Shown piece after piece: positions 1 through 6,582 of a DNA stretch of 6,671 nucleotides. The DNA is from an uncultured Lachnospiraceae bacterium. GTDB taxonomy: Bacteria; Bacillota; Clostridia; Lachnospirales; Lachnospiraceae. The notes under the pieces were generated by a model, which saw nothing but the letters and a program-made list of their open reading frames with translations, ran no database searches and had not been told where the DNA came from. The translations under genes were made by a program, and so were the position numbers. The DNA is taken from the NCBI GenBank assembly GCA_947565255.1, contig CANOFI010000135.1, positions 1-6,671 of the forward strand. Direction: 5' to 3'. Every line of letters begins with the position of its first letter. Positions within the stretch are counted from its first letter, which is position 1.

Positions 1-300
1 TCATCAAATCCAAAGGCGAGTGAAAAACCAGGCGGTAATGCAAGTGAGAAACCGGAAGCATCATCAAATCCAAAGGCGAGTGAAAAACCAGGCGGTAATG
101 CAAGTGAGAAACCGGGAGCATCGGTAAGTCCGGGGGTGAGCGACAAACCAGGTGGTAATGCAAGTGAAGAGCCGGGAGCATCACCGAATCCAGATGCGAG
201 TGAGAGACCGAGCAGCAAACCAAGTGAAAAGCCGGGAATATCGGTAAGTCCGGGTGCGAGCAGCAAGCCAGGCAGCAGTCCGGAAGTGCCGCCGAGTCCG
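1..300 (+). repeat. 60-bp tandem repeat, five in-frame copies
   Basis: Units begin at 1, 61, 121, 181 and 241. Copies 1 and 2 differ at one base only (position 56, A versus G at 116). The other three are diverged. The first 20 bases come in two kinds: an SSNPKA/SPNPDA type in copies 1, 2 and 4, and an SVSPG(V/A) type in copies 3 and 5. The period is 20 codons, so copy-number change keeps the reading frame. The array probably continues upstream of the window. Confidence 0.9.
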
Positions 301-603
301 CCTTCGACTCCGGTGCCAAGTGCCGGTACAAAGGATTTACTCGGCGATGTGAATCAAAATAAAAAAATTGATCTTGAAGATGCCCAGCTGACATTGAAAA
401 GGGCACTGAACTTAATCAAACTGAATCCACAGCAGCAGTTGCTGGCGGATGTTGATAAAGATAAGATCATTGGATTAAGGGATGCCCAGCTTATATTAAA
501 GAAGGCATTGAATCTGATTTCTGATTATGCAGAAGGGAGTTTGGCACAATGGTTTCCAATCAGGTCATACAGGACTGCATTGATGATATCAGCCAGATTA
601 TGA
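1..603 (+). CDS. C-terminal part of a secreted/surface protein with repeat linker and dockerin-like domain (5' end outside window)
   Basis: The reading frame is open from base 1, so the gene starts upstream and 200 codons are visible. Codons 1-100 are five copies of a Ser/Pro/Lys/Glu-rich 20-residue unit, followed by a Pro-rich stretch (PEVPPSPPSTPVPS), a typical flexible, secreted linker. Codons 115-175 form a type I dockerin-like domain with two calcium-loop/helix repeats: D116-x-N118-x-N120...D127 followed by AQLTLKRALNL, and D150-x-D152-x-D154...D161 followed by AQLILKKALNL. Such domains sit at the C-termini of surface proteins and carbohydrate-active enzymes in Clostridia and may bind cohesin-type partners outside the cell. 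The N-terminal catalytic or adhesive part is missing, so the protein's activity is unknown. After the dockerin a 25-residue tail runs 55 nt into the next gene before the TGA, which is unusual. The domain call is firm; the partner and role are not. Confidence 0.85.
   Translation, partial: SSNPKASEKPGGNASEKPEASSNPKASEKPGGNASEKPGASVSPGVSDKPGGNASEEPGASPNPDASERPSSKPSEKPGISVSPGASSKPGSSPEVPPSPPSTPVPSAGTKDLLGDVNQNKKIDLEDAQLTLKRALNLIKLNPQQQLLADVDKDKIIGLRDAQLILKKALNLISDYAEGSLAQWFPIRSYRTALMISARL
533..539 (+). promoter_or_regulatory. Ribosome binding site of the CdaR/PucR-type regulator
   Basis: AAGGGAG lies 9 nt before the ATG at 549, inside the coding sequence of the dockerin-like protein. It supports the 549 start even though that start overlaps the upstream gene. 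Confidence 0.6.
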
Positions 604-1640
604 GGGTTCCGCTATGTGTGTTTGACATCGGCGGAAATCTTGTGGCTGCTGGATTTGAGGCGGATGAGAAAATAAAAAATGCGCTGGAATATTTTTTGGA
701 AACTCCGGCTGATAGCCAGCAGATGGCAAACTGTCATTTTTTTAAGCTGTATGACGGGGAGGAAACCGTATATGTTGTGGCGGCAAAATCAGATACCCCG
801 GACGCGTACAACGCAGGCAGGCTTGCCCTGATGCAGCTTGGCCGCCTTCTGGATGCATATAGGGAAACGTATGATACAAATGAATTTATGCAGGATCTTC
901 TGACGGGCAATCTGCTTGTCATTGACATGTATAACCGCGCCAGGAAGCTTGGAATTGAAATGACGGCGGCAAGGATGGTATTCGTGATTGAAACGGAATA
1001 CCAGCAGGATGATGCGGTGCTTGAACTGGTGCGGGAGTTGTATGCCAGAAACGGCCATGATTTTGTGACGGCTGTGGATGAAAACAGCATGATTCTTGTG
1101 AAGGAAACTGGTGAAAAAAATGCGCAGGAAGAGGCTGCAACGATTGCCACGATGCTGGTGGACATGATTAATGTGGAGGCGATGTCACGGGCGCGGGTAT
1201 CATACGGAAATGTTGCAGAACAGCTAAAGGATGTCGAAAGGGCCTATAAGGAAGCAAAGATGGCGCTGGAGGTTGGAAAGATATTTTATGCGGAAAGACC
1301 CGTGGTTGCCTATAATATGCTTGGAATCGGAAGATTGATTTACCAGCTTCCCTCTTCTGTCTGCGATATGTTTTTAGAGGAAGTGTTTCGCGAAGGCATG
1401 CCCGAGGAGATAGGGGAAGAAACCCTGATGACCATTCATATGTTTTTCGAGCAGAACCTGAACCTCTCAGAAACCGCAAGGCAGCTTTATATACATCGCA
1501 ATACGCTTGCATACCGGCTGGAAAAGGTTGAAAAGGCAACCGGACTGGATTTGCATTCGTTTGACGGCGCCATGACCTTTAAGCTGGCGCTTATGGTGGC
1601 GGAGTACCGGAGAAATAAAAAGGAAACAAGAAAGTCTTGA
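549..1640 (+). CDS. CdaR/PucR-family transcriptional regulator with C-terminal helix-turn-helix
   Basis: A 363-residue cytoplasmic DNA-binding regulator. Residues 1-105 (SNQVIQDCIDDISQIM, then PLCVFDIGGNLVAAG) resemble the N-terminal sensing domain of sugar-diacid-type regulators. Residues about 125-245 form the degenerate GGDEF-like domain of this family, recognisable by RARVSYGNVAEQLKDVERAY and KEAKMALEVG; no GGDEF catalytic signature is present, so no cyclase activity is expected. Residues about 290-352 are the PucR-type helix-turn-helix (NLSETARQLYIHRNTLAYRL), where LSETA..L..HRNTL..RL is diagnostic. Members are usually ligand-responsive activators of a neighbouring catabolic gene. The hydratase lies 95 nt downstream on the same strand behind its own promoter, so it is the obvious target. 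The start at 549 is preferred because of the AAGGGAG site and because the N-terminus looks complete for the family, although it overlaps the upstream gene by 55 nt. The effector is unknown. Confidence 0.88.
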   Translation: MVSNQVIQDCIDDISQIMRVPLCVFDIGGNLVAAGFEADEKIKNALEYFLETPADSQQMANCHFFKLYDGEETVYVVAAKSDTPDAYNAGRLALMQLGRLLDAYRETYDTNEFMQDLLTGNLLVIDMYNRARKLGIEMTAARMVFVIETEYQQDDAVLELVRELYARNGHDFVTAVDENSMILVKETGEKNAQEEAATIATMLVDMINVEAMSRARVSYGNVAEQLKDVERAYKEAKMALEVGKIFYAERPVVAYNMLGIGRLIYQLPSSVCDMFLEEVFREGMPEEIGEETLMTIHMFFEQNLNLSETARQLYIHRNTLAYRLEKVEKATGLDLHSFDGAMTFKLALMVAEYRRNKKETRKS

Positions 1641-1665
1641 AATTTTTTGTGCGGCAAGCTATACT
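1637..1665 (+). promoter_or_regulatory. Predicted sigma-A-type promoter of the hydratase gene
   Basis: A -35 box TTGAAA (1637-1642) and a -10 box TATACT (1660-1665) are separated by exactly 17 bp; each matches consensus at 5 of 6 bases. Transcription should start near 1672, giving a leader of about 64 nt. The -35 box overlaps the regulator's TGA stop (1638-1640), so the two genes abut but the hydratase can be transcribed on its own. Confidence 0.7.
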
Positions 1666-1672
1666 TAAGTTG

Positions 1673-1704
1673 TGCAGATGTCCGGGTGCGTCCCGGATGA
1701 TGCA
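1673..1704 (+). promoter_or_regulatory. Inverted repeat at the predicted 5' end of the hydratase transcript
   Basis: TCCGGG (1681-1686) and CCCGGA (1692-1697) pair across a TGCGT loop. Two G-U pairs extend the stem, and after a small internal loop TGCA (1673-1676) pairs with TGCA (1701-1704). It begins almost at the predicted +1. It could be a DNA operator or an mRNA leader hairpin. No T-run follows directly, so it is not an obvious terminator. Confidence 0.5.
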
Positions 1705-1722
1705 TGTAAGTAAATTTTTGTC

Positions 1723-1729
1723 AAAGGAG
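1723..1729 (+). promoter_or_regulatory. Ribosome binding site deciding the hydratase start
   Basis: AAAGGAG lies 6 nt before the ATG at 1736. No comparable site precedes the in-frame TTG at 1637, so this fixes the start and gives a 762-residue product. Confidence 0.8.
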
Positions 1730-1735
1730 AAAACG

Positions 1736-4024
1736 ATGATTAAATTGTATGACAGCGGTGTCTATGTTATAAATGGCACAGAGATAATTGAAGATAACCA
1801 GGATGCGCAGGCTGTGCTTGGCAGTAAGCTCGGCGCACCTGTGGCGAAGGAAGAAGCAGCAAAAAATACGATGGCTTATAAAATATTGGAAAGTCATAAT
1901 ACTTCCGGTAATATGGAGAAGCTGCAGATAAAATTTGATAAATTAACATCACACGACATTACATTTGTCGGAATTATTCAGACGGCAAGGGCCAGCGGAC
2001 TGGAAAAGTTTCCGATGCCCTACGTTCTGACAAACTGCCATAACAGCCTGTGTGCTGTAGGAGGTACGATTAATGAGGATGACCATATGTTTGGCCTGTC
2101 CTGTGCGAAAAAGTACGGAGGTGTGTATGTACCGCCCCACCAGGCGGTGATACACCAATTTGCGAGGGAGATGCTTGCCGGCGGCGGAAAGATGATTCTC
2201 GGCTCGGACAGCCATACCCGTTACGGTGCGCTTGGTACCATGGCCATGGGAGAGGGCGGTCCGGAGCTGGTAAAACAGCTTTTGAATCAGACATACGACA
2301 TCAACATGCCGGGTGTTGTAGGTGTTTACCTTACGGGAAAGCCAATGAAGGGCGTAGGACCTCAGGACGTTGCGCTTGCAATTATAGGAGAAGTATTTGC
2401 GAATGGATATGTGAACAATAAAGTCATGGAGTTTATTGGTGACGGAGTTGCAAATTTAAGCGTTGATTTCCGTATCGGGGTGGATGTCATGACAACAGAG
2501 ACAACCTGCCTTTCCTCCATATGGACAACAGATGAAAAAGTAAAAGAATTTTATGATATTCATGGAAGAAGCGAGGATTTCAAAGAGTTAAAACCTGGAA
2601 AAGCTGCATATTACGATGGAATGGTTTATGTGGACCTTGGTAAAATCAAGCCGATGATTGCCATGCCGTTCCATCCGAGCAATACCTATACGATTGAAGA
2701 GCTCAATGCAAATCTGACGGATATTTTGGAGGATTGTGAAAGGAAAGCGCTGGTAAGCTTAGACGGGGCTGTGGAGTTCACTCTGAAGGATAAAATCCGC
2801 GACGGCAAATTATATGTGGAGCAGGGAATTATTGCCGGCTGTGCCGGCGGCGGCTTCGAAAATATCTGTGATGCGGCAGATATTCTGGATGGACAAAGCA
2901 TTGGTGCGGACGCTTTTACACTGAGCGTATATCCGGCCAGCACGCCGATTTATATGGAGCTTGCAAAGAACGGCGCTCTCGCGAAGCTTCTCGCAACCGG
3001 AGCGATTGTAAAGACGGCATTTTGCGGTCCATGCTTTGGCGCCGGCGATACACCGGCGAACAATGCATTCAGTATCCGCCATTCAACAAGGAATTTCCCG
3101 AATCGCGAAGGCTCGAAGCTGCAGAGCGGACAGATTTCTTCCGTCGCCCTGATGGACGCTCGTTCTATTGCGGCAACTGCGGCAAATAAAGGATACTTAA
3201 CGGCAGCAACGGATTTGGATATACAGTATACGGGGCCGAAGTACCACTTTGACCAGTCGATTTACAAAAACCGCGTATTTGACAGCAAGGGAGTGGCGGA
3301 CCCGAATGTAGAAATTCAGTTTGGACCTAATATTAAGGACTGGCCTGAAATGCCTGCACTGACAGAAAATCTTGTGCTTAAGGTTGTTTCTGAGATTCAC
3401 GACCCGGTTACGACAACCGATGAGCTCATTCCTTCAGGAGAAACCAGCTCCTACCGTTCCAATCCGATCGGACTTGCTGAGTTTACTTTATCGCGTAAGG
3501 ATCCCGCCTATGTAGGGCGCGCCAAGGAAGTGCAGAAGGCCGAAAAGGCAAGGGAAGCCGGGAATTGTATGGGAGAGGCATTTCCAGAGCTCCGTCCGGT
3601 GATGAAAAAGATTAAGGAGAGTTATCCAGATGTCGGAAAAGAAAATACAGGAGTTGGAAGTACAATTTTTGCAGTGAAGCCGGGTGACGGCTCTGCAAGG
3701 GAACAGGCGGCATCCTGCCAGAAGGTGCTTGGAGGCTGGGCAAATATCGCCAATGAGTATGCGACAAAGCGTTACCGTTCCAATCTGATTAACTGGGGCA
3801 TGCTGCCATTCCTCATTGAAAAGGGAGCGCTTCCGTTCCAGAACGGGGACTACATTTTCATTCCGAATATTAAGAAAGCAATTGAAGAGAAAGCAACAGA
3901 TATCCGGGCATTTGTGGTAGCGGAGGATTCCATGAAAGAGTTTACTCTGAAGATGGGCGAGTTGACAGATGACGAGAGAAGCATTATTTTAAAGGGTTGC
4001 CTGATTAATTACAACCGCGTATAG
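1736..4024 (+). CDS. Aconitase-superfamily hydratase (YbhJ-like), [4Fe-4S] enzyme
   Basis: A 762-residue cytoplasmic hydro-lyase, close to the length I recall for E. coli YbhJ. The order is the standard aconitase one: domains 1-3 (about residues 1-545), a linker, and a swivel domain (about 555-750). Cluster ligands are Cys369 (IIAGCAGGGFENI), Cys430 and Cys433 (AFCGPCFGAGD). Other aconitase landmarks, aligned by eye to the mitochondrial enzyme, are His140 in IHQ, Asp158-Ser159-His160 in GSDSHT, Arg452 and Arg457 in TRNFPNREG, Asp562 in TTTDE, Arg574 in SSYRSNP, and Ser653/Arg655 in GDGSARE. Differences include GCAGGG in place of SCTNS, Cys101-His102 for Asp-His, TDE for TDH, and SAR for SSR. 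The enzyme should add or remove water from a hydroxy-polycarboxylic acid, but classical citrate-isocitrate activity cannot be assumed; the family is poorly characterised. It follows a CdaR/PucR-type regulator and has its own promoter and a strong terminator, so it is probably a single-gene transcript under that regulator. Confidence 0.88.
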   Translation: MIKLYDSGVYVINGTEIIEDNQDAQAVLGSKLGAPVAKEEAAKNTMAYKILESHNTSGNMEKLQIKFDKLTSHDITFVGIIQTARASGLEKFPMPYVLTNCHNSLCAVGGTINEDDHMFGLSCAKKYGGVYVPPHQAVIHQFAREMLAGGGKMILGSDSHTRYGALGTMAMGEGGPELVKQLLNQTYDINMPGVVGVYLTGKPMKGVGPQDVALAIIGEVFANGYVNNKVMEFIGDGVANLSVDFRIGVDVMTTETTCLSSIWTTDEKVKEFYDIHGRSEDFKELKPGKAAYYDGMVYVDLGKIKPMIAMPFHPSNTYTIEELNANLTDILEDCERKALVSLDGAVEFTLKDKIRDGKLYVEQGIIAGCAGGGFENICDAADILDGQSIGADAFTLSVYPASTPIYMELAKNGALAKLLATGAIVKTAFCGPCFGAGDTPANNAFSIRHSTRNFPNREGSKLQSGQISSVALMDARSIAATAANKGYLTAATDLDIQYTGPKYHFDQSIYKNRVFDSKGVADPNVEIQFGPNIKDWPEMPALTENLVLKVVSEIHDPVTTTDELIPSGETSSYRSNPIGLAEFTLSRKDPAYVGRAKEVQKAEKAREAGNCMGEAFPELRPVMKKIKESYPDVGKENTGVGSTIFAVKPGDGSAREQAASCQKVLGGWANIANEYATKRYRSNLINWGMLPFLIEKGALPFQNGDYIFIPNIKKAIEEKATDIRAFVVAEDSMKEFTLKMGELTDDERSIILKGCLINYNRV

Positions 4025-4033
4025 AATAAAGAA

Positions 4034-4082
4034 AAAAGAGGCTGTCGGAAAACATGATTTCCGGCAGCCTCTTTTATTTTTT
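4034..4082. terminator. Bidirectional intrinsic terminator between convergent genes
   Basis: An 18-bp stem (4034-4051 with 4058-4075, one G-U pair, 6-nt loop ACATGA) is followed on the plus strand by a T-tract (4077-4082). On the other side it is preceded by an A-tract (4032-4037) that reads as T on the minus strand. It starts 10 nt after the hydratase stop and sits 24 nt beyond the end of the minus-strand membrane-protein gene, so it can serve both. Confidence 0.9.
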
Positions 4083-4105
4083 ATAGCGGCAATTTTATGC
4101 AAATA

Positions 4106-6553
4106 CTAATTCTGGTGTTTTGGCTTTGTTTTACGCTTCTCCCGTTTATACAGCCAGATGAAAAATACAATATACAAAAGAACGCCGACAATGCTCATCA
4201 CCAGCCCCTCCATAAAATAGGGATAGTGCATTTGAATGGTGGTGGTGCCTGACTTCACATACACAAGGTTTTTCTTCTTTGAAATTTTTTGAGAGCTTTC
4301 AAACAGGTCATGATAGGCAAGCGATGTATTTACATTGTTCTTTTCGCTGTGAAGCGTAATTCGATCTGTATCGTATTTTATTTCAAGAGGCACAAGCGTG
4401 CGGTTGGGATGGGGCCTCAGGCGGTCTCCGACAATTGACTGCAAAAGGTTCCCAACGGTTTGGTCATGCGTCAGTGAATAGTGGTAAGACAGATTAAATC
4501 CAATAATATAAATGTTTCTATTCTTTACAGTTCCGATAAAGTCAAGCTTGTTGCCCGTTTCATTTACGTAGCCTAGGGATTTGTCCAGTCCGCTCAGATA
4601 AACTGTGCTCCAGTCAGAATGTGTCGAATGGAACAACTCACAGTCCAGTTCGCCCTCCGGGGTATACAAAATCGGATAGCCATTTTGAAAGGTAATGGGG
4701 TGGCATGTAACACCCAAAAATTCCTGATTTTGTGTGTGTTCATCAATTGGAATCCCGCTTGCATCGATCATAATAAGGACGCCCGCCTCACTCAGTTTCT
4801 GCAGAAGCTGCTCTGCCTTTTTCTTATCATCATAAGTAAATCCCGAAAGATACACGAGATTATATTTGGATAACTCTTCAAATGTGTAATCGGAGAGATT
4901 TTCCGAATCACTTTCTTCAATGTCTGGGTCGGCCAGCGCAAGCGAAGTAGCGGAACGGCCAATACCAATGCCGTTATACTGGCACTGAGTGCCGAAATTT
5001 TCGGAGGTTTCAATATGAAACAGCATAAATCCGGTTTTTGATTCGACAAGCTGGTACCCTGATAGTTCAGCGCCGCGGGTCACACTGTTGATGTCGTCAG
5101 ACGGTTCGGATTTAAAAATAATCGTATCGATTCCCAGCTCCAGCGCCCGGTCAAATAGATACGGGTAATATTCGCCGGACATAGCTTCGTTTAATTTCGT
5201 GACATTATCTGCGGTAGCGGCCGTCTGCAAATCCATACCAAATGCATTTTGTACTGGCCCATGGTCGTAATCTGTCAAAAGATATTGCGGCCTGGCACCC
5301 AGCGCACCTTGATCTAAAAATACTGCGCGCTGTTTTGTGATTTCTCTTGCTTTGTCAATCAGCTGTGCCTTTGCCTCTTCCTCCAGCTGTTTTTCAGCCG
5401 TTGTGTTACCGCTGCCGGAATAAACGAGAGGGAGGGAGGGGATTACATCAACAGCCAGAAGCACGCAGAAAACAATAAACAGCCATTTGCGAAGCGATTT
5501 CCACGCAAGGAAGCAGTACATAATCAGGCACAGAGCAATCGTCCATAGTATCCAGAAATAATTGCTTCCCGGCAGTTCTTTTATTATGGGATGCAGAAAG
5601 GCAGTTGTGCAGATAAAGAGTAAAACGGCAGTCCAGAGTCCGGTTCTTTCTTTTTCTTTTCCGCACACAGCGCCAAAGACTGCAATCATAAGCGCAGACA
5701 GACCAAAATAAAAGTCTGTAAGATGATGCGTAATTCTGCGGATTGGGTTCAGGGAAAGAAAAGCGTCCTGGAAAAATGCAGCTGCATTCCGGGAAGTGTC
5801 AGCGGAAGCAGAGTTGCCCTTTAATGAGGCATACAGCCAGATTCCGATTATAAGAAATGGAAGGGCCATACTAAAAATTATGGGCAGACAACGCCCCTTT
5901 TGTTTATAAATCAGACGATAAAGCAGCAAAAAAATGAGCAGAGAGACAGCCGTTATGACTGCATACCCGAAATGACACAGTGCTAAACAGACAAATACCG
6001 GTACAATTTTGCCTGCAGCAGCCCATTTTTTTTCGAACATATATTCGTATAAATAATAAAACAGCAATGGCAAAAATACCATAAAAAGGCAGAGGGGCAG
6101 ATTTCCTTCCACAAATAACGCGTACAAATTGTTGGGCATAAAAAACCACAGAGGCCCCCAAAAAGAACCCATCAAAAACCGATTCTTTCTGACACCGATA
6201 AAAAGCCACGGAAGTGAGCCCAGAAAGAAAATAAGGCCGACAAATAAAAGATAACCATTCAGGGCGTTTCCCGATGCAAGTGCCTGGCAGCCCGCCATAA
6301 AATAAGCCGGGAGCGGCGCCTGGTAACGCATCATCTGAACGCCGTTGTACAAAAATTCATCATAGAGCGGGAAATAATTTCCGTGTTTCATATTGTCGTA
6401 TAATACGGTTCCCTTGTATATATGCCCCATCGTACCGCCGCCGGCGAGATATGTACCGCTGAGCTTTACCAAATATATAATTCCTATTGCGGCCGCTGCA
6501 TAGAGGAGAATCACTCCAATAACAGCAGCAGCTCTGCCGATTTTTTTTAACAT
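4106..6553 (-). CDS. PTPS-related (GT-C-like) polytopic membrane protein with large extracytoplasmic domain
   Basis: An 815-residue integral membrane protein. MLKKIGR is followed by a first membrane helix (about 8-29), then an outside loop with GGGTMGHIYKG and PLYDEFLYNGVQMMRYQAPLPAYF. That loop pattern (PLYD..YNG....RY.APLP.Y) is what I associate with proteins labelled '6-pyruvoyl-tetrahydropterin synthase-related', which are membrane proteins of GT-C-like architecture, not pterin enzymes. Roughly nine more helices lie between 100 and 376. Residues about 377-780 form a hydrophilic, probably external domain; its part around 560-600 (KYNLVYLSGFTYDDKK, then VLIMIDASG) looks like an alpha/beta, amidotransferase-like fold. 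A last helix (782-803) and a Lys/Arg-rich tail follow. A role in surface polysaccharide or lipid-linked glycan handling is plausible but unproven. The start at 6553 is chosen for AGGTGG 8 nt upstream; an ATG at 6583 would add 10 residues. It is the second visible gene of a minus-strand operon. Confidence 0.7.
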   Translation of the reverse strand: MLKKIGRAAAVIGVILLYAAAAIGIIYLVKLSGTYLAGGGTMGHIYKGTVLYDNMKHGNYFPLYDEFLYNGVQMMRYQAPLPAYFMAGCQALASGNALNGYLLFVGLIFFLGSLPWLFIGVRKNRFLMGSFWGPLWFFMPNNLYALFVEGNLPLCLFMVFLPLLFYYLYEYMFEKKWAAAGKIVPVFVCLALCHFGYAVITAVSLLIFLLLYRLIYKQKGRCLPIIFSMALPFLIIGIWLYASLKGNSASADTSRNAAAFFQDAFLSLNPIRRITHHLTDFYFGLSALMIAVFGAVCGKEKERTGLWTAVLLFICTTAFLHPIIKELPGSNYFWILWTIALCLIMYCFLAWKSLRKWLFIVFCVLLAVDVIPSLPLVYSGSGNTTAEKQLEEEAKAQLIDKAREITKQRAVFLDQGALGARPQYLLTDYDHGPVQNAFGMDLQTAATADNVTKLNEAMSGEYYPYLFDRALELGIDTIIFKSEPSDDINSVTRGAELSGYQLVESKTGFMLFHIETSENFGTQCQYNGIGIGRSATSLALADPDIEESDSENLSDYTFEELSKYNLVYLSGFTYDDKKKAEQLLQKLSEAGVLIMIDASGIPIDEHTQNQEFLGVTCHPITFQNGYPILYTPEGELDCELFHSTHSDWSTVYLSGLDKSLGYVNETGNKLDFIGTVKNRNIYIIGFNLSYHYSLTHDQTVGNLLQSIVGDRLRPHPNRTLVPLEIKYDTDRITLHSEKNNVNTSLAYHDLFESSQKISKKKNLVYVKSGTTTIQMHYPYFMEGLVMSIVGVLLYIVFFIWLYKREKRKTKPKHQN

Positions 6554-6561
6554 AAAATGTT

Positions 6562-6567
6562 CCACCT
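6562..6567 (-). promoter_or_regulatory. Ribosome binding site favouring the start at 6553
   Basis: On the minus strand AGGTGG (5 of 6 bases of AGGAGG) stands 8 nt before the ATG at 6553. The alternative ATG at 6583 has only a weak GGA six bases upstream but is coupled to the preceding stop through TAATG. Confidence 0.5.
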
Positions 6568-6582
6568 GTAATTTGTTCTGCA

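Noticed and set aside
1..120. CRISPR-like array
   Set aside because: The repeats are contiguous, without spacers, and code in frame for a low-complexity linker.
470..497. Promoter for the regulator (TTGGAT, 16 bp, TATATT)
   Set aside because: The -35 box matches consensus at only 3 of 6 positions and the site lies inside the dockerin coding sequence; too weak to annotate, though the regulator must be transcribed from somewhere upstream.
136..603. Dockerin-like gene starting at the ATG-like codon at 136
   Set aside because: The codon at 136 is GTG within the repeat array, there is no ribosome binding site, and the same frame and repeat unit continue unbroken to base 1; the gene begins upstream.
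734..1165. 143-codon minus-strand open frame within the regulator gene
   Set aside because: It lies opposite a well-supported coding region, is Ser-rich without a domain, and has no family resemblance; a shadow frame.
1681..1719. Attenuator (hairpin 1681-1697 with the T-run 1715-1719)
   Set aside because: The T-run begins 17 nt after the stem instead of directly after it, so intrinsic termination is unlikely.
1637..1735. Hydratase starting at the TTG at 1637
   Set aside because: The extra 33 residues look unrelated to the family, no ribosome binding site precedes the TTG, and the bases form the -35 box; AAAGGAG before the ATG at 1736 is clearly better.
2686..3082. Minus-strand open frames within the hydratase gene
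   Set aside because: They are antisense to conserved aconitase motifs and have no recognisable protein features.
4619..5049. Short open frames in both directions within the membrane-protein gene
   Set aside because: They overlap a long continuous coding frame with clear membrane topology and show no ribosome binding site or motif worth keeping.
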